From contig JALUTQ010000039.1 in NCBI GenBank assembly GCA_032718865.1, positions 248,001 through 312,000 of the forward strand: a stretch of 64,000 nt of DNA. Direction: 5' to 3'. The translations under genes were made by a program, and so were the position numbers. The notes beneath the pieces were generated by a model. The model was not told the DNA's origin, ran no database searches, and saw nothing but the letters and a program-made list of their open reading frames with translations. The DNA comes from Tilletia caries. Lineage: Eukaryota; Basidiomycota; Exobasidiomycetes; Tilletiales; Tilletiaceae. This document shows positions 21,583 to 33,220 of this stretch, piece after piece. Each line of letters opens with the position of its first letter. The first letter of the stretch is position 1.

Positions 21583-22089
21583 GTACTAGCGCTGTAGTAG
21601 GCGTAGTAAAATAGGAAGAGAAGAAGTGTGAAAGCGAAGTGAAGTAGAAGGAGTAAGAAGAGTAGAGTTGAGCAGGAAGTTGAGTCAAGAGTGGCGTACG
21701 GAGCCAGTGGCGTACAGAGCCGGATTTGCGTATGGAGCAAGAAGAAGAAGGGAAGTGATGATTTCGTGTAGAAGAGGATCTCGTTATTACATGATGATCG
21801 CGCTCGTTATAAAGGAAAGCCATGCTTGGTAGCAGTGAGTGAAGAGAGGTTTGCGAGGTAAGTGTTGCGAGGGAGCGAGCTGTTGGGAGGGAGTGAGCGA
21901 TCATTGCGCAACGTTCGGACAGCAAGAGATGTGGAGAGAGCTCGGGACGGGGCGAAACGGAATGATCGGAACGAAACGGAATGGTGCGGAAGTTGTGGAA
22001 AGAACTGATGCCTGGCGGAGATGCCACGCGGTCGTCAGGTATCACTGGGAACCTCTTCAGCTGTGACTTGGGAGCTGTCAACCAGCACA
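21582..22089 (-). repeat. 5' LTR of the Ty3 element
   Basis: 508 bp, 507 identical to the 3' LTR by my reading. It contains the promoter by function; TTTATAACG on the element strand near 21,810 is a possible TATA-like box. Confidence 0.95.
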
Positions 22090-22094
22090 ACATC

Positions 22095-22340
22095 GCTACA
22101 GCGCCATGCGCGACGACGCCAAGGACAGGTGCGTTCAAAAGTTCCAAGGCGTTCCAGACAGGCCAAGCCCGTACAAGTTCAAGACGTACGAATACTTCTC
22201 GGTCAAGTATCCAGCGTTGTGGGAGAGGCTGGTGATCGACTCCGCAGCCAAATGGACCGAACTCTCATACTTTACGTCGAGCTGGAAGTCGACGGCGGTT
22301 CTAGGACAGACTCTACGCAACTTGAAATGGGTCAACATGT
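22095..22340 (+). pseudogene. interrupted unknown reading frame, right part
   Basis: Continues the frame of 14,864-14,985 after the Ty3 insertion: RYSAMRDDAKDRCVQKFQ ... PYKFKTYEYFSVKYPALWER ... TSSWKSTAVLGQTLRNLKWV. Joining the two across one copy of ACATC keeps the frame open. The aromatic- and lysine-rich composition suggests a genuine protein segment, but no family is recognised; it may itself belong to an older transposon. Confidence 0.5.
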
Positions 22341-24320
22341 TGATTTTCTCCGGCTGCGAGCGACCAGCAATCTGCAATGGTGCTCCAGCATATGCTGTGA
22401 CTTTCCCTTTGTCCGCACACACTATGGCAGGTCACGTGACCTCCACCTTCACACTCATTCGTTATCTCGGCCGATACTTTCTCCATTCTCTCCGCTCCAC
22501 TTCTCGCTCTCGTTTCCCACACTCTCACCATCACGTGAGCAATCACTGTCCGATGATCACTGCCCTGAGCAGAGAATCTTCACCCTTTGGGTGCACTTCT
22601 CCACATCACCCCTATAAATAGCCAGCTCCCCTCCTGTCCTCCCACCACCATCCTGTATGCTCACTACCACCATCGTCCGCACCCACAAGCAATTGAGCAT
22701 CACATCACTGGCACATCATCATCGTCCGCAGACCGCATCACACATCACCGTACCGATTGGCGCCTTGTGCTCAGTCTCTTACGTTGCCCTCACCACTACC
22801 GACCGCGTCGCCATCGACGTCCATAGTCCATACCAGCTCGTCCGCAGGGACAGCTTAACGGAACCAGCACATATCAGCGCCTTGTGCCTGGCATTCCGAC
22901 ATCACCGCCAACAACTACCGCAGGAGTAGTCCGGCATCGCCCTCGCGCGCGCGCCAGTGCCTTGTGCTTGGCTGCACCAAGTCCGTCCGTGGGACTCATC
23001 AGCAGCACCAGCAGGCAGCAGCAGCAGCAGCACAGGGATACGTGGGACCGGCAACTAGCTACGATTTCAACACAACACCCTTCACCGGACCGACTTCGAT
23101 TCAGCATCGTCAGGTAACAACCCCACGACCATTAGCGTTCGCAGAACTAACCATTCAGCCGCTCAGCATAACCCTCCCGAACAGACAGCGATCGCCGCAG
23201 CACCAGTGAGGGAAACACCGGAGGAAAGGACAACAAGCGCGACGGACTCCGCAAGCGCATCCTCGTCCCGTGCTCGCGAAGATTGGACGTCGAGCTCGCT
23301 TGCCTCCCTACTCGGCCGCGCGAGAACTACGGGTCAATCAAGTGGGCATAACCCACCACCCTCACAGCGCAGTCAGCCCGACGGATTGCCACCAAGAACC
23401 CCGACTGGAGCCACTACCTCGTCCAGTGAGTACCGAAGTCGAGGTTAAAGAGCTTTTGCGTTGACCAGTATCATGGGATTGCGATCAGGTATACAAGCGA
23501 GCGATATACAGCCCAACCAGACACTCAACGCACAATACCACAAGTTAATGCAACATCAGCATCGGCACTCCCCAGGCAAGAAGCGGACTTGATGATAACC
23601 CCTTCCGCGGACGGCATTCCGACTCAGGAACCCGGACGGGAAGATGCAAATCCGGTCGCAACCCCGTCCGAGGTGCCTAGCACGACACAGTCCAGTTCAA
23701 ACCCGACAGGCAAGAAGGCAACTCCAGGCGGCGAGACCACATCAATCACTCCGACGTCGCCGTCCCAGCCCAACCCGTCCGACTCTGACGATCCGAAATT
23801 ACGTGCAGCCGAAGACGTAACAGAGGAAGAACTGAAGGCGAGTGACATGCAGCGTCTGTCAAGCTAATGCGTACTCACTGTCTACTCACTGTCTAACCCA
23901 ACACAGAAACTCCACAGGGAAACGATCGTGAATCTCCTGCAATCAAGAGGAAAGGTCAACAGTCGCGCTCACAAGGAAACCCTGGACTCGGAACTGCTGG
24001 CCCAACACAAGATCCGCGCATTCAAACACGGCGATGTCGCGATTGCTGAAGCAGAGGTCTCAGCCAATAAACGCACCAAGCGCGTGCGTCCGAGTCGACG
24101 AACCGCCCAAGATGCCGCCGGAGACACCAACAAGGCGTGAATCGAGACGAAGCGAACGAGCAGTCAAGCAGTGAGCACAGCCAATACCAACCTTATCGAG
24201 GAACGATTGCTAACTGCATTGGCTGATTGCTACAGCTATACCGCGTCAGTGGAAGCGGCCAAGTATTGGATCACAGTATGCGAATAGTCTGACCGAGGGA
24301 AGCGCAGTATCAAGTGTGTT
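22341..24320 (+). other. possible promoter and degenerate gene or retroelement 5' region
   Basis: A TATA-like CCTATAAATAG at about 22,611 follows CT-rich upstream DNA. The phrase CGCCTTGTGC recurs three times downstream (about 22,762, 22,880, 22,957). Two Ser/Thr/Pro-rich plus-strand frames follow, 23,589-23,867 (ITPSADGIPTQEPGRED ...) and 23,928-24,140 (LLQSRGKVNSRAHKETLDSE ... KRTKRVRPSRR). They are separated by an intron-like gap ending CCAACACAG at 23,906. This could be a Gag-like or ORF1-like remnant, but I cannot support a family. Confidence 0.3.
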
Positions 24321-24329
24321 AATCGGTCT

Positions 24330-24620
24330 CGAGATCCACCACTGTTCCATTAGTCCTCCACGTAATCCCACCGCAACCCATCAATGCTCCACATGAGAAC
24401 GATGTGCACCACGAAAATTCCACGAAAGTTCCACGTTGCTGGACGTTTGGTGGACGGCAGGTGGGAAAGGAACGAGATCGGCTCCGCGGGTTGATGGAGG
24501 ATTGGTGGGATTGGATGGAGATATGGTGGAATGTTGGTGGAGGAAAAAGTTCATTTTGGAGTTTTCGTGGAGAACACACCAAAACTCCACGATTTATCCT
24601 CATTTTTTCCCACTGAGTAT
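24330..24620. repeat. palindromic-word island (CCACGAAA / TGGTGGAATT words)
   Basis: Clusters of TCCACGAAA, ACCACCA and TGGTGGA words in both orientations. No terminal inverted repeat or target duplication could be found. Confidence 0.45.
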
Positions 24621-25105
24621 GCTAGTGCAGCTGGAAATTGGAAAAGAGGATTCACCTGTATGCGGGTGCGGAGTAATTAATGAAATGAAGTGGAACCTTA
24701 ACCAACAGAGCCTCTTGGCGAAAAGGTGCAGCAATTCCAACGCGTCCGCAGCGGAGGAGATTGCGGACCCTGAGCCGATAGTCAGACTAGAGTCTCGACT
24801 AGTAGAGAGATCTGTGAGAAAAGCTTGTGGATTTCATCATGGTACAATGGGGAGGAGCCGTTTTATAGGCGGGGGAATTGGAGCGTGAGAAGAGAAGAGA
24901 GGAGTGGCACGACATTGCGCAATGATTAGGGAGCAGGAAGGGAGAAGACGCGTGGCGAGCGCGTGGCGCGAGCGCGAGAAAGCAAACTGGCGGAAGTGAG
25001 TCTGAGGAGTCTGGAGTCTGACAGAGTCTGAGTCTACTATGAGTGGTGATTATGCTGTCTGGTCATGAGCTTGGGCTATCCAGTACACTGAGTCTCATCT
25101 CAACC
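24621..25105. other. no gene seen; GAGTCTG-word cluster at the right end
   Basis: Unremarkable sequence with a short cluster of GAGTCTG/CAGACTC words at 24,998-25,035. No coding frame is supported. Confidence 0.4.
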
Positions 25106-25108
25106 ATA

Positions 25109-26094
25109 AGGGGAGGTCATGGGAGACTGAACATGGGTTCGCCGGCGAAAGACCCTACAAGCGAGGTTTCAACTTTCAGCCATGTTTCAGACACCAAGGC
25201 GGAAGGCAGAATCAAGCCTGGAAAGCAGAGGTCGAGAGCTCTGCCTCGCAGCTCTCACCTTCTGCTTTTCAGCCTTCACCGAAGAAAATTGTTTTCAGTC
25301 ACGTGACCTGTAAGTCAAGCTGGAGGCTGAGAAAGAAGGCGGCACCTTCGGAAGGGGTGGTCACGGTTGGCCTTCAGCCTTGCCTTTTTTTGAGCTTTAG
25401 CTAGCGTATTTTCAAGGCTGAAAACGCTTTCAGCCGGAGTTCAGTCTCAACCAAGGCTCGGCAAGTCGGCAAGCTACTGGAGTTACCACTTTTCTGCGAA
25501 ATAGTATAGTCAAGTTATAGTGAGTGGTCACCTCGGCGGGAAATAGTATAGTCAAGTGAGATATAGCTACTATAAAAACTAATAGTTACTATTTCAGCCA
25601 TGCAAAATTTTCGTTGGCTTTTTCGCTGAAATAGCCACTATAGTCACCTCCAGTAGCTACCTGTGACTGGTTCAGCACGAAGTGAGATCGACATAGTCAC
25701 TACATGTGGCTATAAGTGACTGGAACTACTATATAATAACTATCCAGCAGCTGTCTCAGCCAGCCCCTGTCCAACACAAAAGTTACATTTGGGTCAAATA
25801 GTCACTATATGTGGCTATGAGTAACTGAGATAGCGACTATATGTGACTAGGAGTAGCTGGAGCTACTACATAGTGACTATCTAGTGGCTATATCAGCCAA
25901 GTGCGATTTTGCATAACTATTTTAACTATTAGTTACTCCGCGCCGATCTGAAAAAGTTATAGCTACTATTTTTTCTAGGCGGCTTCGCCGCCCAAAGTAT
26001 AGTCAAGTTATCACTATTAGTTATAACTATATAGTTATCATAGTTACATAGTGAAGATAGTTGCCGAGCCTTGGTCTCAACCATGACCTCCCCT
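25109..26094. mobile_element. MITE-like element with GGCTGAAA-word interior
   Basis: The left end AGGGGAGGTCATGG and the right end CCATGACCTCCCCT are inverted repeats that extend further once the nested insertion is removed, to GAGACTGAAC on both sides. Possible 3-bp duplication ATA (25,106-25,108 and 26,095-26,097). The interior consists of GGCTGAAA/TTTCAGCC words. Without the nested hAT-like element it would be about 360 bp. The superfamily is uncertain. Confidence 0.65.
25452..26073. mobile_element. hAT-like non-autonomous element with AGTCACTATAGT-word interior
   Basis: Perfect 13-bp inverted termini CAAGGCTCGGCAA / TTGCCGAGCCTTG with the 8-bp duplication GTCTCAAC (25,444-25,451 and 26,074-26,081). 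The duplicated target is part of the right terminal inverted repeat of the host element at 25,109-26,094. The interior is full of AGTCACTATAGT, AGTGACTAT and AGTTATAGT variants. Non-coding. Confidence 0.9.
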
Positions 26095-26344
26095 ATACCT
26101 TTCGAACCCTTCCATTTTTGTTTTGACGGATTCGACGGTAAAAAATGAGGTGGACTTCGTTCACCAAGAAGTGTCTAGAGGTGTGTATAAAAGAGGTTGT
26201 CCGGAATCGTAAAAACCAGAAATCACCACACAACCATCGATAAAACATCATAAGCTAAAATGGTATCCACATGCTCGTATTAGGCCAAGGAGCTTGCATT
26301 CGAAGTTTGGAAGCATTAATAATCTGAGCACTATTGACTGAAGA

Positions 26345-29300
26345 GTGGGTGAAAAACAGGATCTTAATGTGATCCGATTCTTCACTTACATAGTCCAGCA
26401 CTCTACCTCTAGCTCAACATTGCAGGGGCGCAAGCTCAAGCACATACGTGCGTGGCTGGTCGAGGATGCGGACACCGTTTGTACGCAAGAGACATGGCAC
26501 GTCGATACGCCTCTGTACGGTAGCGAGCCCGACTTCAATGGGCAGAGTCCACGCCTATTGCGTTCTCGTCCAACGGTAGGCCTATTCAAGCCTCGTCCAA
26601 CGGTAGGCCTCTGGATGGTCTCGCCGTGTTCGTTGCCCCCCGCATCAAGCTGCAAGCATCTCATTTCGACCATCTCGAGACACGAATTTAAGATCAAAAT
26701 CACACTCAAGAACAAATACTCCTTGGGTTTCATTTACGCGCCGCCTCGTCTCAAAGGTCCCCTCCTTCATCGATTCTCTTCCGCCCTTTCGACGCTCTCG
26801 GGGTGCCAGGTGGTGATGGGGGACTTCAATGTCAGGATTGGAGACGTGTATGGTATGGGGGAGACGGGACCTTGGCCCCGATACGATCGCCATGCATCTT
26901 GGCTCGCGCAAAATGCTATGGCCCCGCTCTTCCCGTCGCCCAACGCAGCGTACCCCTCTCCGGAGCCACGCTGGGATCACGCCTTCATCTCCGAGGAGCT
27001 GGCGCTGTCGACGCCCTGTCGGCTGTCATACCTGATGCCGGACTTCGAGACGGACTACCTCGCCTTGTTGCTTGCGCTCCCGCTCCCCGACGCTAGCTTC
27101 CCTGCCGCGCCGTCTTCGTCCTCCGCCTCTGGCCTGCTTCGCCCCAGTCTCGCCAAGCTCCGCCAAGACGCGTCTGTGTGCGCCCTGCGGGCCGCCTACC
27201 GAGCTCAAGCCCCTTCGATCTCCAGCGCGCTTTCTCTCGCAGAGGAGCGAGCAGCAGCAGGCCCCCTGACTTCGGCTCAGATGCAAGACCTCATCGACTG
27301 CGCGGATGGAATCTTCCACGATCTAATGATGAGAAGCGCTTTCTGTGCTCTGGGCTCCTACGACGCGTCGACAATCCGCTCTGCCCCCGACAAGGAGCGG
27401 CAGCGGCTGGTTGAAGAGGCAAACCACGACCAGACGGCTTCGCTTCGGCTGTGGAAGCGCGCGCAACGAGGCAGAGTGCGCCTTCCTGTCGCCAGTGACG
27501 AAGGGGTAGAGGCTGGTATGAGTGCGGAAGAAGAGGCGCGCAGTGTGTGGGGGACGCAGTGGAACAGTGACGGAGAGAAGGATGAGCCGCCTCAGGGCCT
27601 TGACCTGGACACGCCGCGACTGGTTGACGTGTCCTCGCCATCGCTTGCTGGGGAATTCTCGGATTTGGCCGTTTTGACGGCGCTCAAACGGTACCCGCGC
27701 CACAAGAGTGGAGGCGAGGATGGCGATCACGCAACCATGTTCCACGCACTCGCCTCGGACTGTCTGGAAGCACGCCCTCCCACACCCGCTACCACGCCTC
27801 CGCCTACGCTGCCGTCGTCCTCTGCCCCCGCGCAGGGTCATTCGCTCCGCCTGCCGCGCAAAGCCCAGTCTCAGCCACTCAATGCCCGAGCCGCCCCCTT
27901 TGTCCCTCTGTCAGTTCGCACTGATCAGGGGACGGAGGAAGTTTTCCCGTTTGTCCGTCACCTCTCCCGTCTGCTCCGGTTGGTGGCTGCCTGTGCGGTT
28001 ACCCCCGCCCGATGGGGTCGTGCACTCGTGCACCTTATCCCCAAGCGGGCGGATGGCGACCCTACAGCGGCAACCAGTCGCCCCATCGGACTGCTCCCCA
28101 TGTTCCGACGAATCTTCGAAGCGATCTTTGTCAAGCGGCTCAATCCGGAGCGCTCGTGGGCTCAGCTACACGCGGGGCAGGCCGGCGTCCGTCGTGGGTG
28201 GTCTTGCCTTTCAGCTCTGGTCACAAACCACGAGGCTGCTCACACCCGTCGGAACATTGCCATCTTCCTCGACCTTCTTTCCGCTTTTCCCTCTCTCGCA
28301 GCTCTGCTCGTCGTACAAGTTCTCGCCGACCGAGGCGCGCCACTCTCGGAACAGCGTCTGGTATGGGCGCTTCTGACGATTGGAGCGTCGACGGTATTGG
28401 TGGTGAACGATCAGCGGTGCGAGCCGCTCCCGTTCTTGCGAGGCCTTACTCAAGGCAGCATCATCTCCCCGGAACTGTTCAATCTGGTCATCGACGGCTT
28501 GGTGCGCCTGCTCAACAAAAGGACGCAGCTGGGCAGCCTTCGCGCTGTGTTCTTTGCGGATGACGGGGCTCTGACGGTGGAGTCGGAAGCGGAGGGTCAG
28601 CGGCTGTTGGATGCGACGGTGGAATGGACAACAGCACATGGGCTGCGTCTCAACGTTGGGAAGTGCGGGGTGGTAGCCCGGAGACCGACCCACTTGCTGG
28701 TGTACGGCCGAGAGGTCCCTCAGGTTCAGAGCTACAAATACTTGGGCATTCCCCGGGATGCAGGCGGCCTGGACCTGACGGCGTACCTTGACCGGGTCAA
28801 CGACAGCATGCGCCGAGCCTTCAAGCGGCTTTGCGCTCTGGGCGCGACGTGGTCGGGGCTGGTGCGACTGCGGATGACGGATGTACAAGGCAGTGTGTCG
28901 CTCCATTGGTGAGTATGGTGGTCCCTTAGTGGAACTTTTGACTCAGGACTCTACTTCGCCTCTGCTCGCCATTGCTCTGCACACCACCCACAGTTTTCAC
29001 GCGGACGTTGTGCGGTGGATTACGGCAACTGGCTCGCACACTCGCGTGGGCGAGTCAATGAGTGGACTGCTTCCTCCCGCGCTTCGTTTCCGGCTTCTTG
29101 CAGCTGCCCTGGTCAATCACCTTCGCCAAAGCAACGTCAAAAACCCTTACCAGCTCATCACCCGCCTCCTCATCGCTTCTCCTCGTCATTCAACAATGCC
29201 ACGCGTACACCGAGTATCTGGGAGCGTCAAGGATACATGCGCGTGCCTCCAGGTCGCACAGTGCCGCCAAGGTTGCTCCTCTTTCTCTTCGGAGTTGGTT

Positions 29301-29790
29301 CGGAGCATGGATTCGGAACTGGGTTGCTGCAAATACGGGCTAACGGGCATTATGGGTGCCCGCATCTGCCCCTCGCAGAGGACTACAGGGGTAGCGGATA
29401 GGGTTTGAGCGCTGGCGTCGGTTCCCATGCGGCGGGATGCGGCCGCTTGGCGCTGTGGAGTTTGGCTGCTGGACCGCCTCTGCATCTGCGGGGAAAGGTT
29501 CAACCGGCACCACTACCCCTGCCTCAAGTCATTGCCTGCACACTGCATCGCCGAACCGCCCACTCTCGCGACTCGTCGTCAGCAATGGCAAGGACGAGTG
29601 CGGGAGCACGGGAGCACCACCTTACGGCCAACATCAACGTCATCGATTTCGCTCTGGGTCAGGAGGAGGAAACCTGGAACAGCATCGCCACGGACTTCTT
29701 GCACAAGTGGGCGGTGGGCCTCGTCTCTCTCCCAGTCTCCCTCGCGCCTATCCCTGATGAAGCGGAACCCGAGTCGCGTTAAATGGTTGG
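26345..29790 (+). mobile_element. non-LTR retrotransposon (LINE), degenerate
   Basis: An AP-endonuclease-like N-terminus, an RT with FADD box and a C-terminal zinc-knuckle region lie in order across three frames. No target duplication or 3' tail is seen directly after it, and the 5' limit is not defined. Confidence 0.75.
26369..29782 (+). pseudogene. LINE ORF2-like endonuclease and reverse transcriptase
   Basis: The frame to 28,912 contains endonuclease motifs (VCTQETWH, VVMGDFNVRIGD, PRWDHAFIS), but the usual SDH box reads TDY. RT motifs are FLDLLSAFPSL (motif A), GLTQGSIISPELFN (motif B) and VFFADDGALTV (motif C, near 28,555). A frameshift around 28,870-28,885 moves the reading to MYKAVCRSIGEYGGPLV. 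A further shift leads to CICGERFNRHHYPC near 29,480, a CCHC-like knuckle typical of LINE C-termini. A 19-bp phrase CGTCCAACGGTAGGCCTAT-like is duplicated in tandem at about 26,567-26,611. No ATG opens the frame, so the 5' end is probably truncated. Frameshifts and the TDY change make activity unlikely. Confidence 0.75.
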
Positions 29791-30040
29791 TGATCAGCGC
29801 CCTTGATGCATTATTCGTCCCTTCTTATGGGCCAGCACAAGGCTAGTTTCATTGCGTAGCGATTTTCTTCACAGCATGTGCTTAAAGGTCAAGCAGCACT
29901 CAGCAGAGATCCTCTCAACGCCTTTTGGCCCCCTTGAACGTCCCTTTGGGACACAACCCGCTCTTTTGAGCCCCTCCAGACGTGCCAGTCGCTCTCCATC
30001 TTCCATGATGCCCAAAAAATCGATGTACATTGATTTGCAA
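29791..30040. other. junction between two LINE remains; no feature seen
   Basis: Low-complexity-free sequence with no supported frame. It should contain the 3' end of the first LINE and the truncation point of the second. Confidence 0.3.
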
Positions 30041-30399
30041 ACGCCCGTATGGGCTCCTTTTTGCGTGTTTTCGCTTGCCTCCTCCTCCCCCTGCTTGAAG
30101 ACCCGAAGTGGGAAGATCTACTGAACCACTCGATCGACAGACCAGCGCGGGCAGCTCCTGCCCACCCTAGCCGCAAGGAGACTCGTTTGCACACACTCCC
30201 CTCGCCGCCCAACACACCGCTGACCTCTCCATCGCTGTCTTTTCCCCTGCCCAACGGCCCCCCTCGCACCTCCCCACCTTTTCGCGGTACCCTCACTTTC
30301 TTACAGGGCCACGTGGCCTCTTTTCACATCCGCCAGGAACAACCATTCAAAACGCCGCATCGCCGAATCACGTCGCGTCGCGCTCCCCACCTGCGCGGC

Positions 30400-32312
30400 G
30401 AATCGGCGATTCCTGCATCACCCCACATCTGCAGCAACCAAAGCCCAGACTTCCTTCGCCTACCACCTTCCTCCCTCCCAGCTCCTCTCCTACCGACCAC
30501 CAGACATCAAGTCCCCGCTCGTCGTCCACACCTTCGTACAACCCTGGACCCCCGCCTGGACCTACGACCTCGCCCTGCGACCTAGATCCTACCCTCACCA
30601 TCCACGGTTCCTACATCTGGCCGGGCCTGGGCCCAATATCTCCGCCGCACCGAGCTTCCCAGCTATTCCTCCCACTTGGTGCCTGCATCGACCAGGCCTC
30701 GACTTCCACCAAGACCAGCTCCGACACGCCCTCGTTCAGGTCCGAGTGACCATTGATCCCAGCTGGTCAACACTCCCGATTCTTGCCCTTTTGGAACTCC
30801 CGTGGCACGATGCGACCTCCCTCCCCCTAGCTCCAGACCCCTCGGCACCTGGACTGACGGAGACCCGAAGGAAGAAGATATCCCACGTCATCAACCAGGG
30901 TTGGCATAATTGGGGCGACGTCCTTTGGCGCCATCCCCCCACAACCTCGGGCCACACTTTCTCCTGCTCGTGGCCTTTAGGCCCACCGGGCCCGCGAGAC
31001 GCTGCTGCCCATCACATCCCTCGCCCAAACGCTCCCCCGGCCACCAAGGGTTCTCAACTCAGCACGATGTGGGACTCGCTGTGGACCTCCTTACCCACAC
31101 ACACTCAGACCACCCTCCTCAAGGCCCAACTTCTCTGTTTCTGCCTTCCGAGCGATCCAGACCGTGCACGACCCTTGCTCCGGGAAGCCTCAGCGCCCCA
31201 CTTCCCGTGGCATCTGATCCAGATCAACGGCTCCCCCCTCCAGGGAACCTCCTGCCGCAAGATTCGGCTCGCACAAACCCCATCAACGCCCTACCCGGTC
31301 AACTGGCACGTCAGACAGGATACACTCCCAGAGTCGTGGGCCGTTGCTTGGAAGGAGCTGCACGCCGTTCCCCTTCCCTCCAGCGCCATCACCAGCTGCT
31401 ACTTGTGGATGCACCGCCGTGCTTGGCTCGCCCGCAGCGGCGCCACTGTCGCCCCCTGCCCGCTGTGCGATACCACCAAAGCGGAGGCTCAAGAGCACGC
31501 CTACGTTACGTGCCCCAGCATCCTGGACGTCTGGCTGGCGGTAATACCCCTCCTCCGGGCTCTCGGGATAGGAGACAGCCTCTCCCACAACGCACTCGAC
31601 ACCGTGCTAGGCTGGCAGCAAGTAAGGGAACACCGGCACCGCCTCATCCTATGGCGTACAGCTATCGTCCACTGGATCGCCTCTATCCGCTCCCCCGCTT
31701 TATCTCGCCAGAGCACCACCCTCTCTTTCTCGCTGGCCCTCCCTTCACAGTCCGTCATCGCCTCGAGCATCACCACACTCGTCGCGGAGGGAATCCAGTC
31801 AGACTGGGCACGCATCCGCCGACGACCCACCCTCACCCCAGGACCGGCATCTCGACTCTTCGATGAAAGATGGGTTTCCTCCTCGTCCTTCGTCCGACGG
31901 GTTACGGATTCGGATACATCAATCACCTTCATCATCCCGCCCTCTCTCTAGGTCCAACAAAGGAGTCAGGTCCCACTTCGCCATCCGAACGGGAACACGG
32001 GGACACACATCCTGCCTCATCCGGCGTCCCTCAAGTACCGAGATACTCGCACACCACCCGATTGCCAAAGCCGGACACAAACCAATGACATCTCACGCGG
32101 CAGAGTCGAGCGATGAGATCTCTGCGGTCCCTGCCTCCACCCGCCCAACTCTCGATGGCCACGAGTCCACACAAAGACCTTCCTCCGACCACCCCAGCTA
32201 CAACCCAGGTACCCCCCTCTTGTATACCCACCCGGTGTTGCTAGCCCCCTTTCTGATTTTCGTAATGAATATGGACCTTTGTAAAAAAAAAATAAAAAAA
32301 AAAAATAAAGCG
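30400..32312 (+). mobile_element. 5'-truncated second LINE, C-terminal part plus A-rich tail
   Basis: A long open frame to 31,951 carries the C-terminal region characteristic of fungal LINEs. This is AWKELHAVPLPSSAITSCYL-type sequence followed by the zinc-binding CPLCDTTKAEAQEHAYVTCP (CX2CX9HX4C) near 31,460-31,520. No RT is left. The 3' end has an A-rich tail at 32,281-32,310 (A10TA11TAAA), typical of LINE insertion. Sequence is unlike the C-terminus of the first LINE, so it is a different family. The left limit is unclear; in-frame coding extends back to roughly 30,400. Confidence 0.65.
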
Positions 32313-32419
32313 ACCAGCCCCGCCAGAGTGGTAGAAATCTTAAACCTCCCCCCATCACCTTGCCTTGAGAACGTATCAGAGCAGAACAAAACGCTGCTGG
32401 ATCAATCCTGGTAGTTATA

Positions 32420-33215
32420 GCTACACATGGAGCCATCGTCCACAGGTTTTGTGTTGAGAGAGCTAGGCTATCATTGCGATTCAGTTATGAACATATCGAG
32501 AGGAGATCACTGAGAATGAAAAGTAATGTTCTCCCTGGGGGATGCTCAAAGATGGACACGTATTTTTAAGCAGCTGTCAGTTTTGGTATACATTGACGAT
32601 AATCTCGATAGAGACCTTACGAGGAGTGAGGGTTCTGTTGAGGTCCTGGAGGGAATACGATTATTTAACGGAACAGCATCATTATTCATTCAAATGACTT
32701 CGAGGCTTCCCACGCTCGGAAACGAGTCGCAGTGCTCTCAGGTCTTTGAGTAGTAGGAATGAGATAGCTACAGGTCTATTCTGAAGATGTTTATCTTATT
32801 AAAAATTTAGTACAGTGATGCCTATGGTAGCAAAGGCAGGGCCATGGTCCAGATGGAGTGGAATGCCCTCTCTGCCGAGAATCTCTCATCCCCCAAGTGA
32901 CTGAGGGCCACCAAAGACCATTTAACCAGTAAAAGGTATGCTGCCTTCTTAGGCTCTTATGGAACCCCTTCTAATCTGCCTAAGATGGCACAGGAGGGGT
33001 GCCTGGGGTGTTCCCCTTCCCTTTCCTGTTCTTCCCGTTCGTCCGTGCGCGGTCGGATCAAGCGATCAAGAGGAACGTGTGTGCAAGATTCAATTGGAGG
33101 CATCGAAAGCATCAGATTGACCACAAGCAGGAATCCTTGACGAAAGAGAGAGCAACGGAACGAAGGGAAGGAAGGACTGGGTATCATCTAAGGGCGAGGT
33201 GAGGGACAGTGGCTG
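32420..33215. other. intergenic, no feature seen
   Basis: AT-richer spacer between the LINE tail and the 3' end of the oxidoreductase gene. No tRNA cloverleaf or supported frame was recognised. Confidence 0.4.
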
Positions 33216-33220
33216 ATGGC

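Larger units (their letters stand above)
14986..22089 (-). mobile_element. near-intact Ty3/gypsy LTR retrotransposon
   Basis: Full element of 7,104 bp on the minus strand with 508-bp LTRs at both ends, TG...CA termini and a 5-bp target duplication ACATC (14,981-14,985 and 22,090-22,094). Primer-binding-site and polypurine-tract positions are filled as expected. Gag, protease, RT, RNase H and integrase are all present. The two LTRs differ at a single position that I could find (A at about 15,355 versus G at about 21,950), so insertion is recent. Pol has an atypical domain order and two or three frame interruptions. Confidence 0.95.
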
